In this document: in pieces, positions 46,040 to 57,633 of the stretch
Layout of the letters: the number at the start of each line of letters is the position of its first letter
Position numbering within the stretch: position 1 is the first letter of the stretch
Source of the DNA: Gonapodya prolifera JEL478
Lineage: Eukaryota > Monoblepharomycota > Monoblepharidomycetes > Monoblepharidales > Gonapodyaceae
Direction: 5' to 3'
NCBI GenBank assembly: GCA_001574975.1
Contig: KQ965819.1
Span: 45,636-109,635, forward strand
DNA: 64,000 nucleotides
Notes under the pieces: model-generated
The model's database searches: none
Seen by the model: only the letters and a program-made list of their open reading frames with translations
Told to the model about the DNA's origin: nothing
Position numbers and translations under genes: made by a program

Positions 46040-47394
46040 CATTGCATCAAACAGAAGATGTTGATGATAAGATTGTTATAACAGAATCATTTGGCGTCAC
46101 GATACCTTTAGATTCCTCCGTTGGTGTGCATTTACAGAGATCTGCAGTCTCCTCCACCAGATTGTGGACGTCGGTGCGCTCAGAAATGTCTTTGTTGCGG
46201 TCGTCCCCATCGGCGTTTAGCCTATCCTTCAAATTGCCGATGGTCAACTGAAGCTCCCAGATCAACGCCAGGTACTTCCACCCCTCGTCTTGCTGCTCTC
46301 TCTGCTGGTCGCGGAGCTGGGACGTTAGCTGCTAAGCGAGATCTTTTAGCGAGCAGATCGTTGCTTCATCTTCCCGCTTCTGAGCTCGAAGCCCAGAGAT
46401 TTCGTTGCGATAGGCTTGTTCAGTCCAAACCAAGCCGCTTTTGCCACCAATCAGATGGGGATCGCGGATGTTTGTTAGAAGTTTCATTCGGAAGATAACT
46501 TTGGGCTCTACACACTTGTTTGCCACAGCTTGCGAAGGCGAATGATCAGAACGAGCGTTCGTGGACTGCCTGAGAAGAGGCTTCGGGCTTGCCGTCCACC
46601 TTCGGGAGGCAGTCCACTCTTGAAAGCCACGTGGGTTGTTCATTGGTGGATGGTGAGCGTTCGCATACCATTCCTTGGGATCTGCGGTTTAGATTGATTG
46701 GTTGTGGTAAAGCAATTAAAAGATTCGTGGTGTAGGATCTGCTATTCAGCAAATCTGAACAACTCACATCGTTAGCGATCACGATCGTATTCAAAAGATA
46801 GATAGTCTTCCAACGCAGAACGATGATCGAGCAGCGACGGTGGGCTTAGGTTGTCTTCCAGCGCAGTACAATAATCGAGTAGCGATGGTGGGCTGGAATG
46901 AATTCAGTACGATGAGACTGGGCAGGACAGGCGACGAGCGAGAGTTCCATGAACTCCCTCCGATCATTCGATTCAAGTCACCAAGTCTTCCACAGAGCAG
47001 CGCTCGCTGTTCCGCTAACAATCTTGATGATATTCACCTTGTGTCGCAAGTAATTGCAAGTGTTTCGAACTCGAATGTGCTCCAGCTTCCGCTCCGAAGA
47101 CGGTGCTGTAAAGCACAGATCAACTCGACGAAGGCGTCCAATCCACGATATCCCAGTCAGTGTCCCCGATTCCTCATTTTGAAATTTTAAATATCGTGCT
47201 TTCCAAACGTTGAGGTTTTGAGGCGGAATCTCCATTTCGTTTAAGTTGTATTGCGCGCGCCAATTTACGACCTCCGGTGGCTCCGAGAAAAAACGGCTTG
47301 TGTCAAACAAATGTCGATAATCCCGTAGTACTTCCTCATCCGAATCCATCACCATGCCTTCCGCTGTGTTCGAAATGGCGAGAGGGTGGGCCAA
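46040..47394 (-). pseudogene. Coiled-coil region upstream of the kinase domain (same gene?)
   Basis: On the same strand, just upstream of the kinase piece, the frame reads EISGLRAQKREDEATICSLK, stop (TAG 46332-46334), then QLTSQLRDQQREQQDEGWKY and LIWELQLTIGNLKDRLN: a heptad coiled coil with one nonsense codon. Further upstream, from an ATG at 47356 (MDSDEEVLRDYRHLFDTSRF), is a 126-codon frame, SEPPEVVNWRAQYNLNEMEI..., of unknown family. These may be the N-terminal half of one coiled-coil kinase gene. The exon structure was not resolved. Confidence 0.35.
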
Positions 47395-48181
47395 CGAGAA
47401 CAGTTGTTATCGGACCGCAATTGTAGCGAGGACCTTCGTTTGCTGTATATCGTTGCCCGTTTTCCACAGTCTCGATATGGCGCGTCGAATCGATCGAAGT
47501 GGCAGGCAGCAAAAATGCGGTTTTGGATTTCGCCGGTTTCAAACGATACGATTGCAGGCAGAACCCGAGGCACGTCGGTACTGACAGCGCAAAGCATGCG
47601 AGAGGAGACCCGCTATCAGTCTAGGCTGTGTAAGTCTCATAAGATCTGCTTACGCGGATCTTGTTGCCCCAAAAGTCTCCCAGAGAATAATGTGGGAAAT
47701 TCTTTTGTTATGCCTTGATAAAGTGTGTTTCTCTCGCCGAGGCGAGTGATTCCATTCCAAACCAATCAACGACCCAGCAAAAGAAAGCCTCGACGAAGTT
47801 CGGCTCAAAGAATGTTTTGGTTTTGAGAAAGACATAGAATGCCATTAACCCTCAGAACAAGATAAGAAAAAAAAACTAAAGCTGCCCTCCAGCACATGTA
47901 GTACGAGTCTCGTCCCTCCCCTTCGATATCATCGAATGTCAGTCCCAAATTATGTCTTCGTAAACCCGCCTCGTCGCAACAAAGAAAGAAAATCCTGGGG
48001 GAAGAGCCCTCTTCATTCCCGCGCAATACCGCCCATCGTCGTCCCACGATGTTTCCCCGTAGCGTCTCAAACTCTTCGGTGTTCCCTTCCTCTCGCCCGT
48101 TCCCAACTGACGTCGACCACTTCCTTCAACTCCAATCCCATCAGCAGTCACCTCTCCACCACCTCCAAACACCAACCCTCC
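47395..48181. other. Intergenic
   Basis: No gene recognised. It lies between the start of the kinase-like gene and the 3' end of the C2H2 gene; the latter's 3' untranslated region must lie in 47.9-48.18 kb. Confidence 0.35.
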
Positions 48182-50400
48182 TCACTCCTCCGAAATCGCA
48201 CACTCACTCCTCACATGCGCCCTGTACCGATCCTGTCTTGCGAAAGCCGCTCCGCACGCACTGTTTCCATGAAATAAAATAGTCAGTCCGTAATCCATTC
48301 ATGTCCAGAACGAAATCGATCAGGGGAAGTACTCACTCGCACTGGTACGGCTTGGCCCCCGTATGCACCCTTGCGTGCCGGTCGAGGTCGTACGGCCTTG
48401 TGAACTTCAAGGGAGGATCAGTTTTAGTCTTCACGTTTCAACACTTGGCCCCACGTGACCCAAACTCACAGTCTTGGAGCACCCCTCAACACCACACGCC
48501 CACTTCCCTCCACCCTCATGGGTCTTTGCATGGTTTGACAGATTATGCGCACGCTTAAACGCCCACCCGCACGTCTCGCACACATAGGTCCTGCCCGTGG
48601 TCGGCGAGGGTGGCTTGATGTGGGCCCGGGAGAGGCGGAGCGGGCCTCCTCCGGGAGTGCTGGGCGGAGGTGTGGGCGTGGGACGGGTCCGAGGACGCCC
48701 GCGACCCCGACGACCCGAAGGAGGCGGCGACGGAGACGGCGATGGCGCGAATACGGAATCTTCGGAGTGCGTCGGCGACGGGGGGGCGATGGGGTCGAAC
48801 TCGGTCGGCGAGCGTGGAGCATCCTTGTCGTGTGTATCGTCGTCCACGGCAGCATGTGCATCTTGAGGAGCCCACGTGGCGGCCTCACCCACAACTTTGA
48901 CAACGGAAGGAGCCGCCAGGCCCAACCATCCAAGCGCGACCGAGGCGGCGTCCTTGTCGAAGCCCATCTCGGCCGCCATTTGCGAGAGGAGGGCGTACTC
49001 GGCGTGGGGGTCGAGGTCCGAGGGCGGGGCTCGGGGTTGATGCGGAAGCTGCCCGAGGCTGGGGGCAGGGGCGGAATGAGCGGAGGCCCCCTCGACTTCA
49101 CCGATGTCGGCAGGGGCGAGGGAGCCGAGAAGGGCTTGGAGCGAGGCCGGGTCGAGTTGGGAAATGAGTTCAAGAAGAGACGGGTCGACTTCGCCTTGCC
49201 CGTCGGCGTACTCGGGCTCCTTGCCCTTCCCCATCTGGTGCATGGGAGCGGGGAACGCCGGAGCCGGGGGGTCGAGTGGGAACACGCCCTCGTCCACGTC
49301 GTCGTCAAAGGTGAACTCCATGAGCGCCGGGTTGTCGAAAAAGTCGCCGTGGAAGTCGTCGAGGAACGCCGTCGCGAGAGGAAGCTCGAACGTGGAGAGG
49401 TCGTGCAATTGCGCAGGGTCGTCGACGTGGGCCTGTGCGTCCAAGTCGAATGCAGGGGGGACCGGAAAGGGGAACGCCGGCGTAGCGGAGCGCGAGAACG
49501 TGTCCAGGAGGGGCGAATCGACTTCGAGGGTCGTGAAGGACTCAAAGAGCGTCTTGAGCGTCGCGACCGCCAGTTGGCCGGTATCCTGGTGCGTGCCGGT
49601 AGGGGTACCGAAGTTGCCAGGAGTGCTACTTGAGTGCGCGCTGGTGAGCCGGCCGGCGTGCAGAGTGTCCGTGAGTGTGGAAGAGCCAGAGTGCGGAGTT
49701 GTACCGGGGGCGGGGTGGGCGTGCGGAGTGGTGGGAAGGGCTTCTGTTGGGTGGCACGGGTGGGTCAGTGCTCAGCCCGGGAGCGAAGAAGGATAGGAAA
49801 CGATGCGACGCAAAAATCCGTAGAGTAAGGTCTGAAGTGATTTTCTTCGTTTGGATGCAACTGTGCCACTCGATGATGCACCACGTTGACCTCCCCATGT
49901 CGACATCCTCCGACACCATCCAACGCAGAAACCACCCCGTCGTGTTTTACCCGTCGTCAAAGGTAAAAAAAAGCTCACCTTGCCTTCCCGCCACACCTTC
50001 CAACCCCGCTGTAACGTCTACAACCTTAGAATCAACGACCCCTTGATACGCGCGGTCGAGGTGGTCAGCCTTGCGGTCGCACGTGCGACGCTCGAGCGCG
50101 ATCGCGTCGCAGAGAACTGCGAGCGCGCGGAGAGACGCGGAGATGAGACGAGGATTGGAGTGCAGAGAAGAGGAGTGGAGGAGGTGCGAGAGGAGAGAGG
50201 AGACCGGGTGCGGGTGAGAGGAGCGAGCGGGGAGATGCGGAGGCATTGTTGACGGTGCGAGTGTAGGGGTCGTCGTTGTTGTGGGGGGGGTAGTGGTGGT
50301 ACTAAGTCCATATCGAAACTCGTCTGTGAACCTATTCCCTGACTGATTGCCTTGCCCTCTTCGCAAATAGCCTTGGCGATGAAGTATGCCATGCTGCAGT
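48182..50400 (-). CDS. C2H2 zinc-finger transcription factor with AT-hook-like motif
   Basis: A long GC-rich exon (about 49750-48480) encodes an acidic, Pro/Ala-rich N-terminal region (FTFDDDVDEGVFPLDPPAPA; LSQMAAEMGFDKDAASVALG), an AT-hook-like GRRGRGRPRTRP, and zinc finger 1 (YVCETCGWAFKRAHNLSNHA). Finger 2 begins WACGVEGCSKT and is completed by the next exon (FTRPYDLDRHARVHTGAKPY). A third, C2HC-type finger follows in the last exon (CGAAFARQDRYRAHVRSEC), ending TGA at 48182-48184. DNA-binding regulator, nuclear. The acceptor of the long exon is CCAACAG near 49747. An upstream exon (about 50250-49980: LRALAVLCDAIALERRTCDR) probably belongs to it. The start is unsettled (ATG near 50390 or 50465). 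The large + strand frame over this exon is a shadow. Confidence 0.82.
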
Positions 50401-50465
50401 TGGTTGTGAATGTTGGCGTAGGTGAGTGTGCGTGCGTGTGAGTCTCGACGCCTGCGCTGTGTCAA

Positions 50466-51397
50466 GCGTCGGTTGTTGTCGTCCTATCGCACTCGATTGT
50501 GCGCAGGATGTTGTGCCGGTTGTCTCTCGTCAGCGTCTTCCGCTGTCTGTCTCGCTCTCGCTGTCGTCGTCGTCGTCTCGTCGTCTGGTCTGCGCAGTCG
50601 TGTTACCGCGGCCACTCGCCCAACCAATCCGCCACTCACCCCCCCCCCCACTCACGTCTCCGCTGCTCGATCGTGTCGCTGATGATGTCGCTGGATGCGC
50701 GTGCGGACGTCGGCGGTGTCTGATGATGCGAGTGTGGGTAATGTCTGATTTTCTGTCCGGGCGAGTGGTCGCAGCTTTTATCTAAGCACTTAGCCGTGGC
50801 CTGGCCTCCGGCGAACCTCTGCCTCTGACATCATTCTCCCGTGCCAGCAGGGACGAACAATCTCTACGTCATTTATTCGCTTTAATTGCTAAGCGAATCT
50901 GGCTCAAAAGAGATGCGGGAATGGGATTATGTTACCTAGATTGATAATGAAATAAAAGCAAGCATTTCTGTATTTGGTTGCTGTCGTCTTGGGTGTTTTG
51001 AATTGAGTGGTATAAATAACTCTGGCAAATACGACAACGCTCGACCCACCCTTCATTACCATTGAATCAATCCACACTCTCAACCCACACACAGACCCTC
51101 TCCCCATTCCTTTTCCCCCAATCATCGACCCTCGCGCGGATGTATCACGGTTGATGCGGTGCTTTTTTTTTGGAAGTCGAGTGTCCTCTGTCACTGGCAA
51201 CCACTGACTTTTGACGCCCCACTGCTTTAGGAATTCAGTGCGGAAAGAAGACTTGAGTCTAAATCTTGAGTCGTTCTGATTTCATACCTCTTGTAGAAAC
51301 TCGCGTGACCAACAGTGATGTATAAACCTTTAATACATCTGCAGAAGCCAATGACTATCGTGTTTTATACCACCAACGATATTGGCCTGCTTTTTTC

Positions 51398-51398
<1 letters not shown>
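50466..51398. other. Intergenic flank between the C2H2 gene and the AT-rich island
   Basis: TCG/CTC-rich sequence near 50520-50600 and a C10-type run near 50640, then AT-rich sequence from about 50880. No gene seen. Confidence 0.35.

Positions 51399-51433
<35 letters not shown>
51399..51433. repeat. Poly-T tract (35 T)
   Basis: An uninterrupted run of 35 T, preceded by TTTTTTCG. On the - strand it is a poly-A tail-like tract, bordering the AT-rich island to its right. Confidence 0.95.
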
Positions 51434-51434
<1 letters not shown>

Positions 51435-51599
51435 GTTGTTCACCTGTGCGTGCAGAACTCTATTTTCCTCGCAGAGGTGCTTGGCAAGTCAAACATTTCA
51501 TCATTGCAAACTACTCGCAAATTTGGTCACTGACCAATCCTGCGACGTGACTTCAAGTCAATCAAAGTAGCCTAAGACTTTCATGTTTTTCTTTTTTCT

Positions 51600-52230
51600 T
51601 TCTTTTTTGTGGAGACATATTCTGATTGCATCCAGCCTTGAGTTACACCAGTGGAAGTGCATGTCTCTGCAAACATTGTCAGGCGGACATTTACTTTGAG
51701 TCACTGCGCACCAATTCTGTTAATGTTCATGAAGCATGAAGAACCTGTCAGGATATTTGAAATGGCCAGTGGATGTTCATCAGCTCTCATTACAATCACC
51801 ATGAAATGCTATTCAAAAGTTGTTATATCATCATGGTGACATCTGGTACCATTTTGGCACTATACATGTAGCGCCTCCACAAAAATTTGTTGGTATTTGG
51901 GATGTGTAAGTCTTTTAAAGATGTTGATTGTTGATAAGGGCCATTGCAATGTCAGACAAAAGCTTCTGTGCCTGCACACACAACATATTAAGAACTCTGA
52001 GCCACATTTGATAGTGATTCAATAACAAATTTGGATTAGCATTGTAGTCTTTAGTAAGTTTGTTCAAGGTGTCTCAATCATTATGCATTCTTGATGAAGA
52101 CATTTTTGAAATTGTAGTCTCAGAGTATCAGTGATACCTTCATCCTGTATGTTGCAAATAAGGCTAATTAAAGTCACAATTATGTTCCTCAAACATTGTC
52201 TAAAAATGTACCCAGATTCCAGGCAGTGTG
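51600..52230 (+). repeat. Diverged direct repeat, copy A
   Basis: Collinear with 53070-53640 at an offset of about 1.40-1.42 kb. Shared anchors are gcaccaattct (51708 and 53122), aaatttgttg...tttggga, gggccattg (about 51940 and 53361), acaacatatt/acagaacatatg, caacaaatttggatt/cacaacagatttggat, and cttcatcctgtatgttgcaaa/cttcatccttcatgttgcaaa (52150 and 53552). Confidence 0.65.
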
Positions 52231-53069
52231 TTATGTTTGATTAGTGTATTTTGCTCTCTCATTGAGCTCAGGAGACTGTGAAAATGATACTTCCAAGCAA
52301 AGTGGAAAGCAATTTTTTATCTCCACCTTCTTGGATCCACAAACAGCTACTGTTGTTAGCTCTCGAAGGCCTTATGCTTCCATCTGTTGCTTTTCAATGC
52401 CGAAATGTTCTCGGTGAACATACCCAGATTCCTGGATAGCACAAGACCTGTAACATTTTATTTTGTGCCTCTCCTATTTTCAATGTCACGTCTTCCCCTG
52501 AGGGGTTTGGAAGCTGAGTGATGATGTCAATGAGCTTTGGTCATATTTTTTGGGAGTAGAACTGAGCAAAGCATGAAGGATTGTATCAGTCACTATTACA
52601 CTTTTTACAAGCATGTATTGGTACTTTCCTGCAAAGTGATGTCTTTTTTGCTTGTTTAGGCGCCTATTGTTTTTGTCTGGACTTTTTCATCTTAGCTTTA
52701 CCAGGGGAATGCTTCTTGAGGATATGCTATTTTGCTTACATGGCTGGGTGGGGCATCAAAGTCACATCACTGTACAGCAAGCAGAGAGATGCCAGACATC
52801 TGCAATACAAAACATAATTGCTGTTATTAAATAAGTCAGTGTGTGCCCTCCCCTCTTTTATCATCACATCTTTGACTTTAGAACATTGGATAGTAAGCAT
52901 TACTCTGACAACTGTCTAGCACAAAAAACATCTTGCAGCAATCAATATCACCATCAAAAGTTAATTTAAATCTGGTTGGTACAGCAAAATGTGAGATTAT
53001 AGCCATATTTATGTTCCACATGTCATTTTTGTGACATTTTGAGCTTGGGCCAAACCATGATGTCCAGTC

Positions 53070-53640
53070 ATACATTTTTCTGCAAAAAGAGATCACATAT
53101 TGCAATTGCTTAAGTTGCCTGGCACCAATTCTTTTTGGTGTTCACATAGCATCTATCATTACATTTTGTGAGATAGCTTGGTCTTGATCAGCTCTTGTCA
53201 CAAATATCAATGGTCTATGTGTGATTTAAAAGTGGTACCATGATCCAGTTCAAAGGTGCCATCTTGTACTACTATTTTTGCACTCTGTGTAATACCTCCA
53301 TGCAAATTTGTTGTAGTTTGGGATGAGTGAGTTTTGGAAGATGACAGCTGTTGATTCCAAGGCCATTGTGATGCAAACATTTGTGTGCCCACAGAACATA
53401 TGTAGCACTCTAAGCAACATCTTATGGTGATTCCACAACAGATTTGGATCATCATAGTAGTCTTTTGAAAGTTTATTCCAGGTGTGTCAATCATCATGCC
53501 TCCTTGATAATGATATTTTTCAAGTTATCATTACCATACCTTCATCCTTCATGTTGCAAAAAGTTGTTGTTGAAGTTGGAATGGTGTACCCAAAATGAAG
53601 TTATCTTAAAGTTATCCAGATTTTCAGGTATCATGTGACA
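53070..53640 (+). repeat. Diverged direct repeat, copy B
   Basis: Second copy of the unit at 51600-52230; order of shared words is preserved, with many substitutions and small indels. No coding capacity. Confidence 0.65.
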
Positions 53641-54500
53641 TGGGATCATATTTTGCAGATCTCAATCAGCAGATGATGACATCTGGTCAATGACTGTCAC
53701 TGTGTTGACAAGTGTGAAACATTGGTGACCCTGAAAACTATCTTGGCTAAAAAAATAGTATTCCATAAGGTGTAATTCCTTGGAGAGTCCTCTGGCCTTT
53801 GTGTGCTCTTGTAATGTCTGGTGATGCAAGTTGACATCACATCATCCTTGACAAGTCTATGCGAAAGCCTCACTCAATGACAGGATACACATATTCACTA
53901 GCAATATCTGCTCACCTCAGGCTGTCACAACTGACACTAGTTTACCCACGTCAAACCAAATTAAGATGATAGTACTATAAGATGACATTTCAAGCAAGCC
54001 CAAAAGAGACACTGAAGTGAACAGAGCATTGTAGTGCACAGAGATGGAGATGGGTACCACAAAGAGCTGTAAAGTAGTTTGGAGGTGACAACTGAGGAGA
54101 AGAGACAGGGCCTGGCAGAGTAGGAATGATGATGACTTCATAGCTACTGACACCAATACATTCGGCATTCATCTACCTGAGTTACAAACAGAAGGGACAA
54201 GAGCTGCTGAAAAAATGAGATTTGGGCACAATTCACCTCTGATTGGCATGATAGGGCACAGAAGCTGACGGCATAATTCAACACAGGAGCAATAGCTAAA
54301 GTCTTTGCAACTGAATAAGCACTACATTCACATACACAAAACATAAGTACTCTTGTATTTGGACCATTGGTTCTGACTGGACTTGAGAAAGGCCACTCAA
54401 TACAGAAAAAGAAATGAGTGTCAGTGCCTGGCAATGGACACGCAAAATTCACTTGAGAGTCTTTTGTGGGAGTCGTGCAACCATGACTTTCCCTGAGTAG

Positions 54501-55369
54501 CAATTGGACTTTTGAAGGGTCAACTGCAATGGCGGCAGATTCCCCAGCAGAACCTTTGCTGCGGTGTTCCTTTCCATTCCTGCGCACCTGAGTAAGCGAC
54601 TGGCAACTCCGCCACATCGGCACTCATCATTGCAGTGACATTGCAGAATGCAGCAAAGTTAAGGGCGGTAAAGACGGCATGCAAGAAGATCTTTGCTCCA
54701 AGGTCGGTCGACGTTGTGGGGACGTCGGTGGGTGTGGCTGGCGAGAGCAACTTTCCAACGTTCCTAAGTTGATGCAATTGCTCTTCGCTTTGGACCTCTG
54801 ATGGACCCTTGCTGCTGGTTTCATCTGAGGTCTCTGACCAGCCCCTGAGCAACCAAGAGGCCATGAAGGGAGCAATCAATCAGGCAAATAGTGCCCTCGA
54901 TGCCACAGAGGGGGCCAAGTACGGTGAGTGTCTTGGTTAGGAAATGGACACTTGGAACTCCTATCAATAACCCCGCCCTCTTGCCCTGCATTGGCGGCCT
55001 CTGATCTGAATGGAACTCCTTACGTGCCCAGGCGTTGGTTTGGAAGGAGTTGTTCACCAAATTGGGTTTTGTTGGTTCAAGGTAAGTCTTGCCAGCGCCC
55101 AGCAGCACGTTGTCAGGGTGCAAACAGATTTCTCAAACACATGTTTCCTCCCCCACCCATCCCAAACCTCCACTTGACCCTCGAACTGTGGCTGGATTGC
55201 TGTCATTGACCCCTCTGGTCAACTTGGTCTCGGCACATCTGCCTGCTTCAAACTCTTGCCCAGAATCTTGCGCCGAATCCTCTCGGGGACAAAGGATGTC
55301 AGGAATAATATGGACGCAATGGGGTTGTTGACCAATGGGCATGTAGATAGGGACGTTGCGTATATCAAG
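54501..55369. other. Possible short exon series, unidentified
   Basis: On the + strand, SNQEAMKGAINQANSALDATE ends at a GTGAGT donor (about 54925). After a CCCAG acceptor (about 55032) comes ALVWKELFTKLGFVGS with a GTAAGT donor (about 55083). Later, GTKDVRNNMDAMGLLTNGHV ends at a GTGAGC donor (about 55370). The pieces could be exons of one small gene but do not match a family I know. On the - strand a 119-codon frame (54520-54879) competes. Confidence 0.25.
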
Positions 55370-55860
55370 GTGAGCCGAGCAACGGAGGCAGGCAAACGGA
55401 GTGAGCAGGCTGGTGGTGCGAGACGCAAGCGCAGCAAGTGTGTCTGCCGGAGGCAAATTCCCGTGAAGTGGAATACTCTTGTGGATTGTTGGCTGAGGAG
55501 TCCGTAGGAGGGGAATTCCAGCAGAGCAGAATAATCTTGGCTCTTGCGGAGCAAGCATAGAGGCGTAAGTGCCACTAGACTGACCTAGGCTGTCGAGCAA
55601 AGTGAGGCGTCCACGGGGGCCAATTCCCACGAGGCAAATACTCTTGCGGAGCGTGGAGGCCAAAGTGCCAGAAGGGGCTGACTTAGGCGTCCACCGGAGG
55701 CGAGGGATCCGCAAAGCGGAATAAAAGGTTGCGGTGCGAGTTCAAGCAAAGGGCTGATCGAGGAGTCCGCCGGAGGCGACATATGCTGCGCGAGAGGGAA
55801 TATACTCTTGCGGCAAACCCAAGGCCTAAGCGCCACTAGGCGCTGACCGAGGCTGTTGGA
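55370..55860 (+). repeat. Degenerate minisatellite
   Basis: At least four imperfect units share the words gtccgccggaggc, aattccc(g/a)...aaatactcttgcgga and ctgac(c/t)(g/t)aggc. Examples are tctgccggaggcaaattccc (55442), gcgtccacgggggccaattc (55608), gcgtccaccggaggcgaggg (55687) and gagtccgccggaggcgacat (55763). Unit length is irregular, about 75-165 bp. Non-coding. Confidence 0.6.
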
Positions 55861-56084
55861 GTGGGAGCGGGGGATAACCAGTCGCTCAAGTGTTTGCCAA
55901 TCGTCTATTTAATAACCATTTCTGTCTGGTGTTCACTTTGCGTTTGCGCCGTTTGTATCAGATCCCACATATTGGGTCTAAACGCTTCCAACGACCACTA
56001 TTTCATTAAAATTCAACAACTACATCTTTAGAAAAAACAACTAGAAAAAAAAACTACAATGAATTAGCCTGAGCAACATGTGCC

Positions 56085-57566
56085 ATGCATTCCTTGTACC
56101 GATTTTTTCTTTTGTTGATCATGATGCGCATTTCAGACCGCAAACAATTGTACGCGAGCTGCCGTCACCTACGCTTGAATAAAGAGTTTTCTGTACCTGA
56201 ACTCATGAAAACGTTTGGTGTTTCACAACAAACGGTGTTCAATTGGCTTGCAACCAAACCTGGAGACTGATCTCAACCCAAAAAGAGACCTCCTGGAAGA
56301 TCTCCAAAGTGTTCCGTCGATGTCAAAGATGAAGTGTGCAGGTGGATGACTGAGGATGTGGGAAGGCGACAGGTGGATTGTGTCGACATGGTCAAGGAGC
56401 AGTACGGCATCAACATATCACAGAGAATGGTCACAAACATTCTCAAATGGCACAACGTAACCTGTAAGACCGTCTTGCACTCCTACTGCAAGCAAGAGGG
56501 TCAGCAGGCCAATGTCGAGCATTTCCAAACCACAATGCAGTTGTTGCCCAAGAAGACTTGGGCCATGGACGAGTGTGGTTTCTACCTTAACAAATCACCC
56601 CGCTTTGGCTACTTGAAACGGGGCACACCCATGGTGGCTGACAGGCCAAAAGGCCGTGGTGATCACTATGTCCTCTTTCTGTGCATCTGGTACACGCCCC
56701 CAGGTGCGGAGATACGTGCCCCAGTCGTAGTGTGGACGCTTTATCCAAAGTACGCCAACGCTCAGAGGTTCCAGACGTTTCTCGAACGTGGAGTAAGATT
56801 GCCCTACAACAGGGGCATACTGGCAACCAACGGAGGTGGAGACGCCCTGTTGAATTTGGCTCTCGACAATGCGAGATTCCCCTATGCCACCAATGCTTGC
56901 GTTCAAAACAGAATACCCACGATTGCAGAGACGGCGCGATCAGCAGGCGTCAGCCTTTGTTTCACAGCCAGGTACACTCCACAGCTGAACCCTACCAAGA
57001 ACGCCTTCAAAGTCATTAAGGAAAACCACATTCGTCGCCTTCAACCGAGGACCTACTCACAGCTTGTAGGGGCCATTTCGCAAGGACTGGAAGCGCTCAC
57101 CATCAAAAAGGTCAACAACATGTTTGAGCACTGTTTTTTGAGAAGTCGTCTCATGAGACCAGAGCCAGTTAGATCTACCTCGTGGCTTCCAGCGGAACCT
57201 TGCACTGTTCCAATTCAATTTCTGTTGTGGTGGACTTCATCGGTGAGCTACGCCGTGAAGGCTCAAGAGATCACAATTCAGGCGTGGTCACGTGATGTGG
57301 CACAGCCGCATAAAATCGCTGGAAATTTAGCCTTTTATTTTCAACCGACACACTCACGTCGAATGGTGCCTTCGTCCGGTGGCCCTCCAAGCGGCAAGGA
57401 CGACTGCGGATTGACAGAGGACAAAGACTTTTGCAAGGAGAGAGGTCGGTCGCAACTCGCAAGCATTGGTACTCGCGAGGAGTGGTCAACTCACCATTCC
57501 TCCTCCTCGTCCAGCAGCCATGTGAAACAAGGGAAAGGAGAAAGCACACAACGGATATCGCGTTGA
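56085..57566 (+). pseudogene. IS630/Tc1-like DDE transposase, inactivated
   Basis: One frame from ATG 56085 to TGA 57564-57566, broken once by TGA at 56268-56270. The N-terminus has a helix-turn-helix (FSVPELMKTFGVSQQTVFNW). After the stop come a linker KKRPPGRSPK and a second DNA-binding region (CVDMVKEQYGINISQRMVTN). The catalytic domain follows: WAMDECGF (first Asp, codon 56568-56570) and LALDNARFP (second Asp, 56865-56867). Then comes TPQLNPTKNAFKVIKENHIR, where the third acidic residue expected in LNPxEN is Lys (AAG, 56997-56999), 44 residues after the second Asp. The fold follows the IS630/Tc1/mariner superfamily (DDE_3). The missing Glu and the stop predict no activity. Trailing sequence to 57566 is low-complexity. 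Confidence 0.8.
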
Positions 57567-57633
57567 GGACAGCTCTGGAGGGCAGAGCAGACCTTCGAAC
57601 TTGATCATTCCCGTGTCTCAATTGGCGGTCGCC

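Larger units (their letters stand above)
51434..54500. other. AT-rich, gene-free island of foreign composition
   Basis: Base composition falls visibly below that of flanking genes (long stretches such as ttcaagttatcattaccata). There is no open frame over about 100 codons with a domain on either strand in 51.4-54.1 kb. CpG is scarce. It contains a diverged internal duplication (listed separately). Origin unknown: old retroposed sequence, an inserted non-coding element, or acquired DNA. Confidence 0.6.

Noticed and set aside
48545-49633. 362-codon + strand open frame
   Set aside because: Opposite the GC-rich coding exon of the C2H2 factor; Arg/Gly-rich shadow typical of high-GC DNA.
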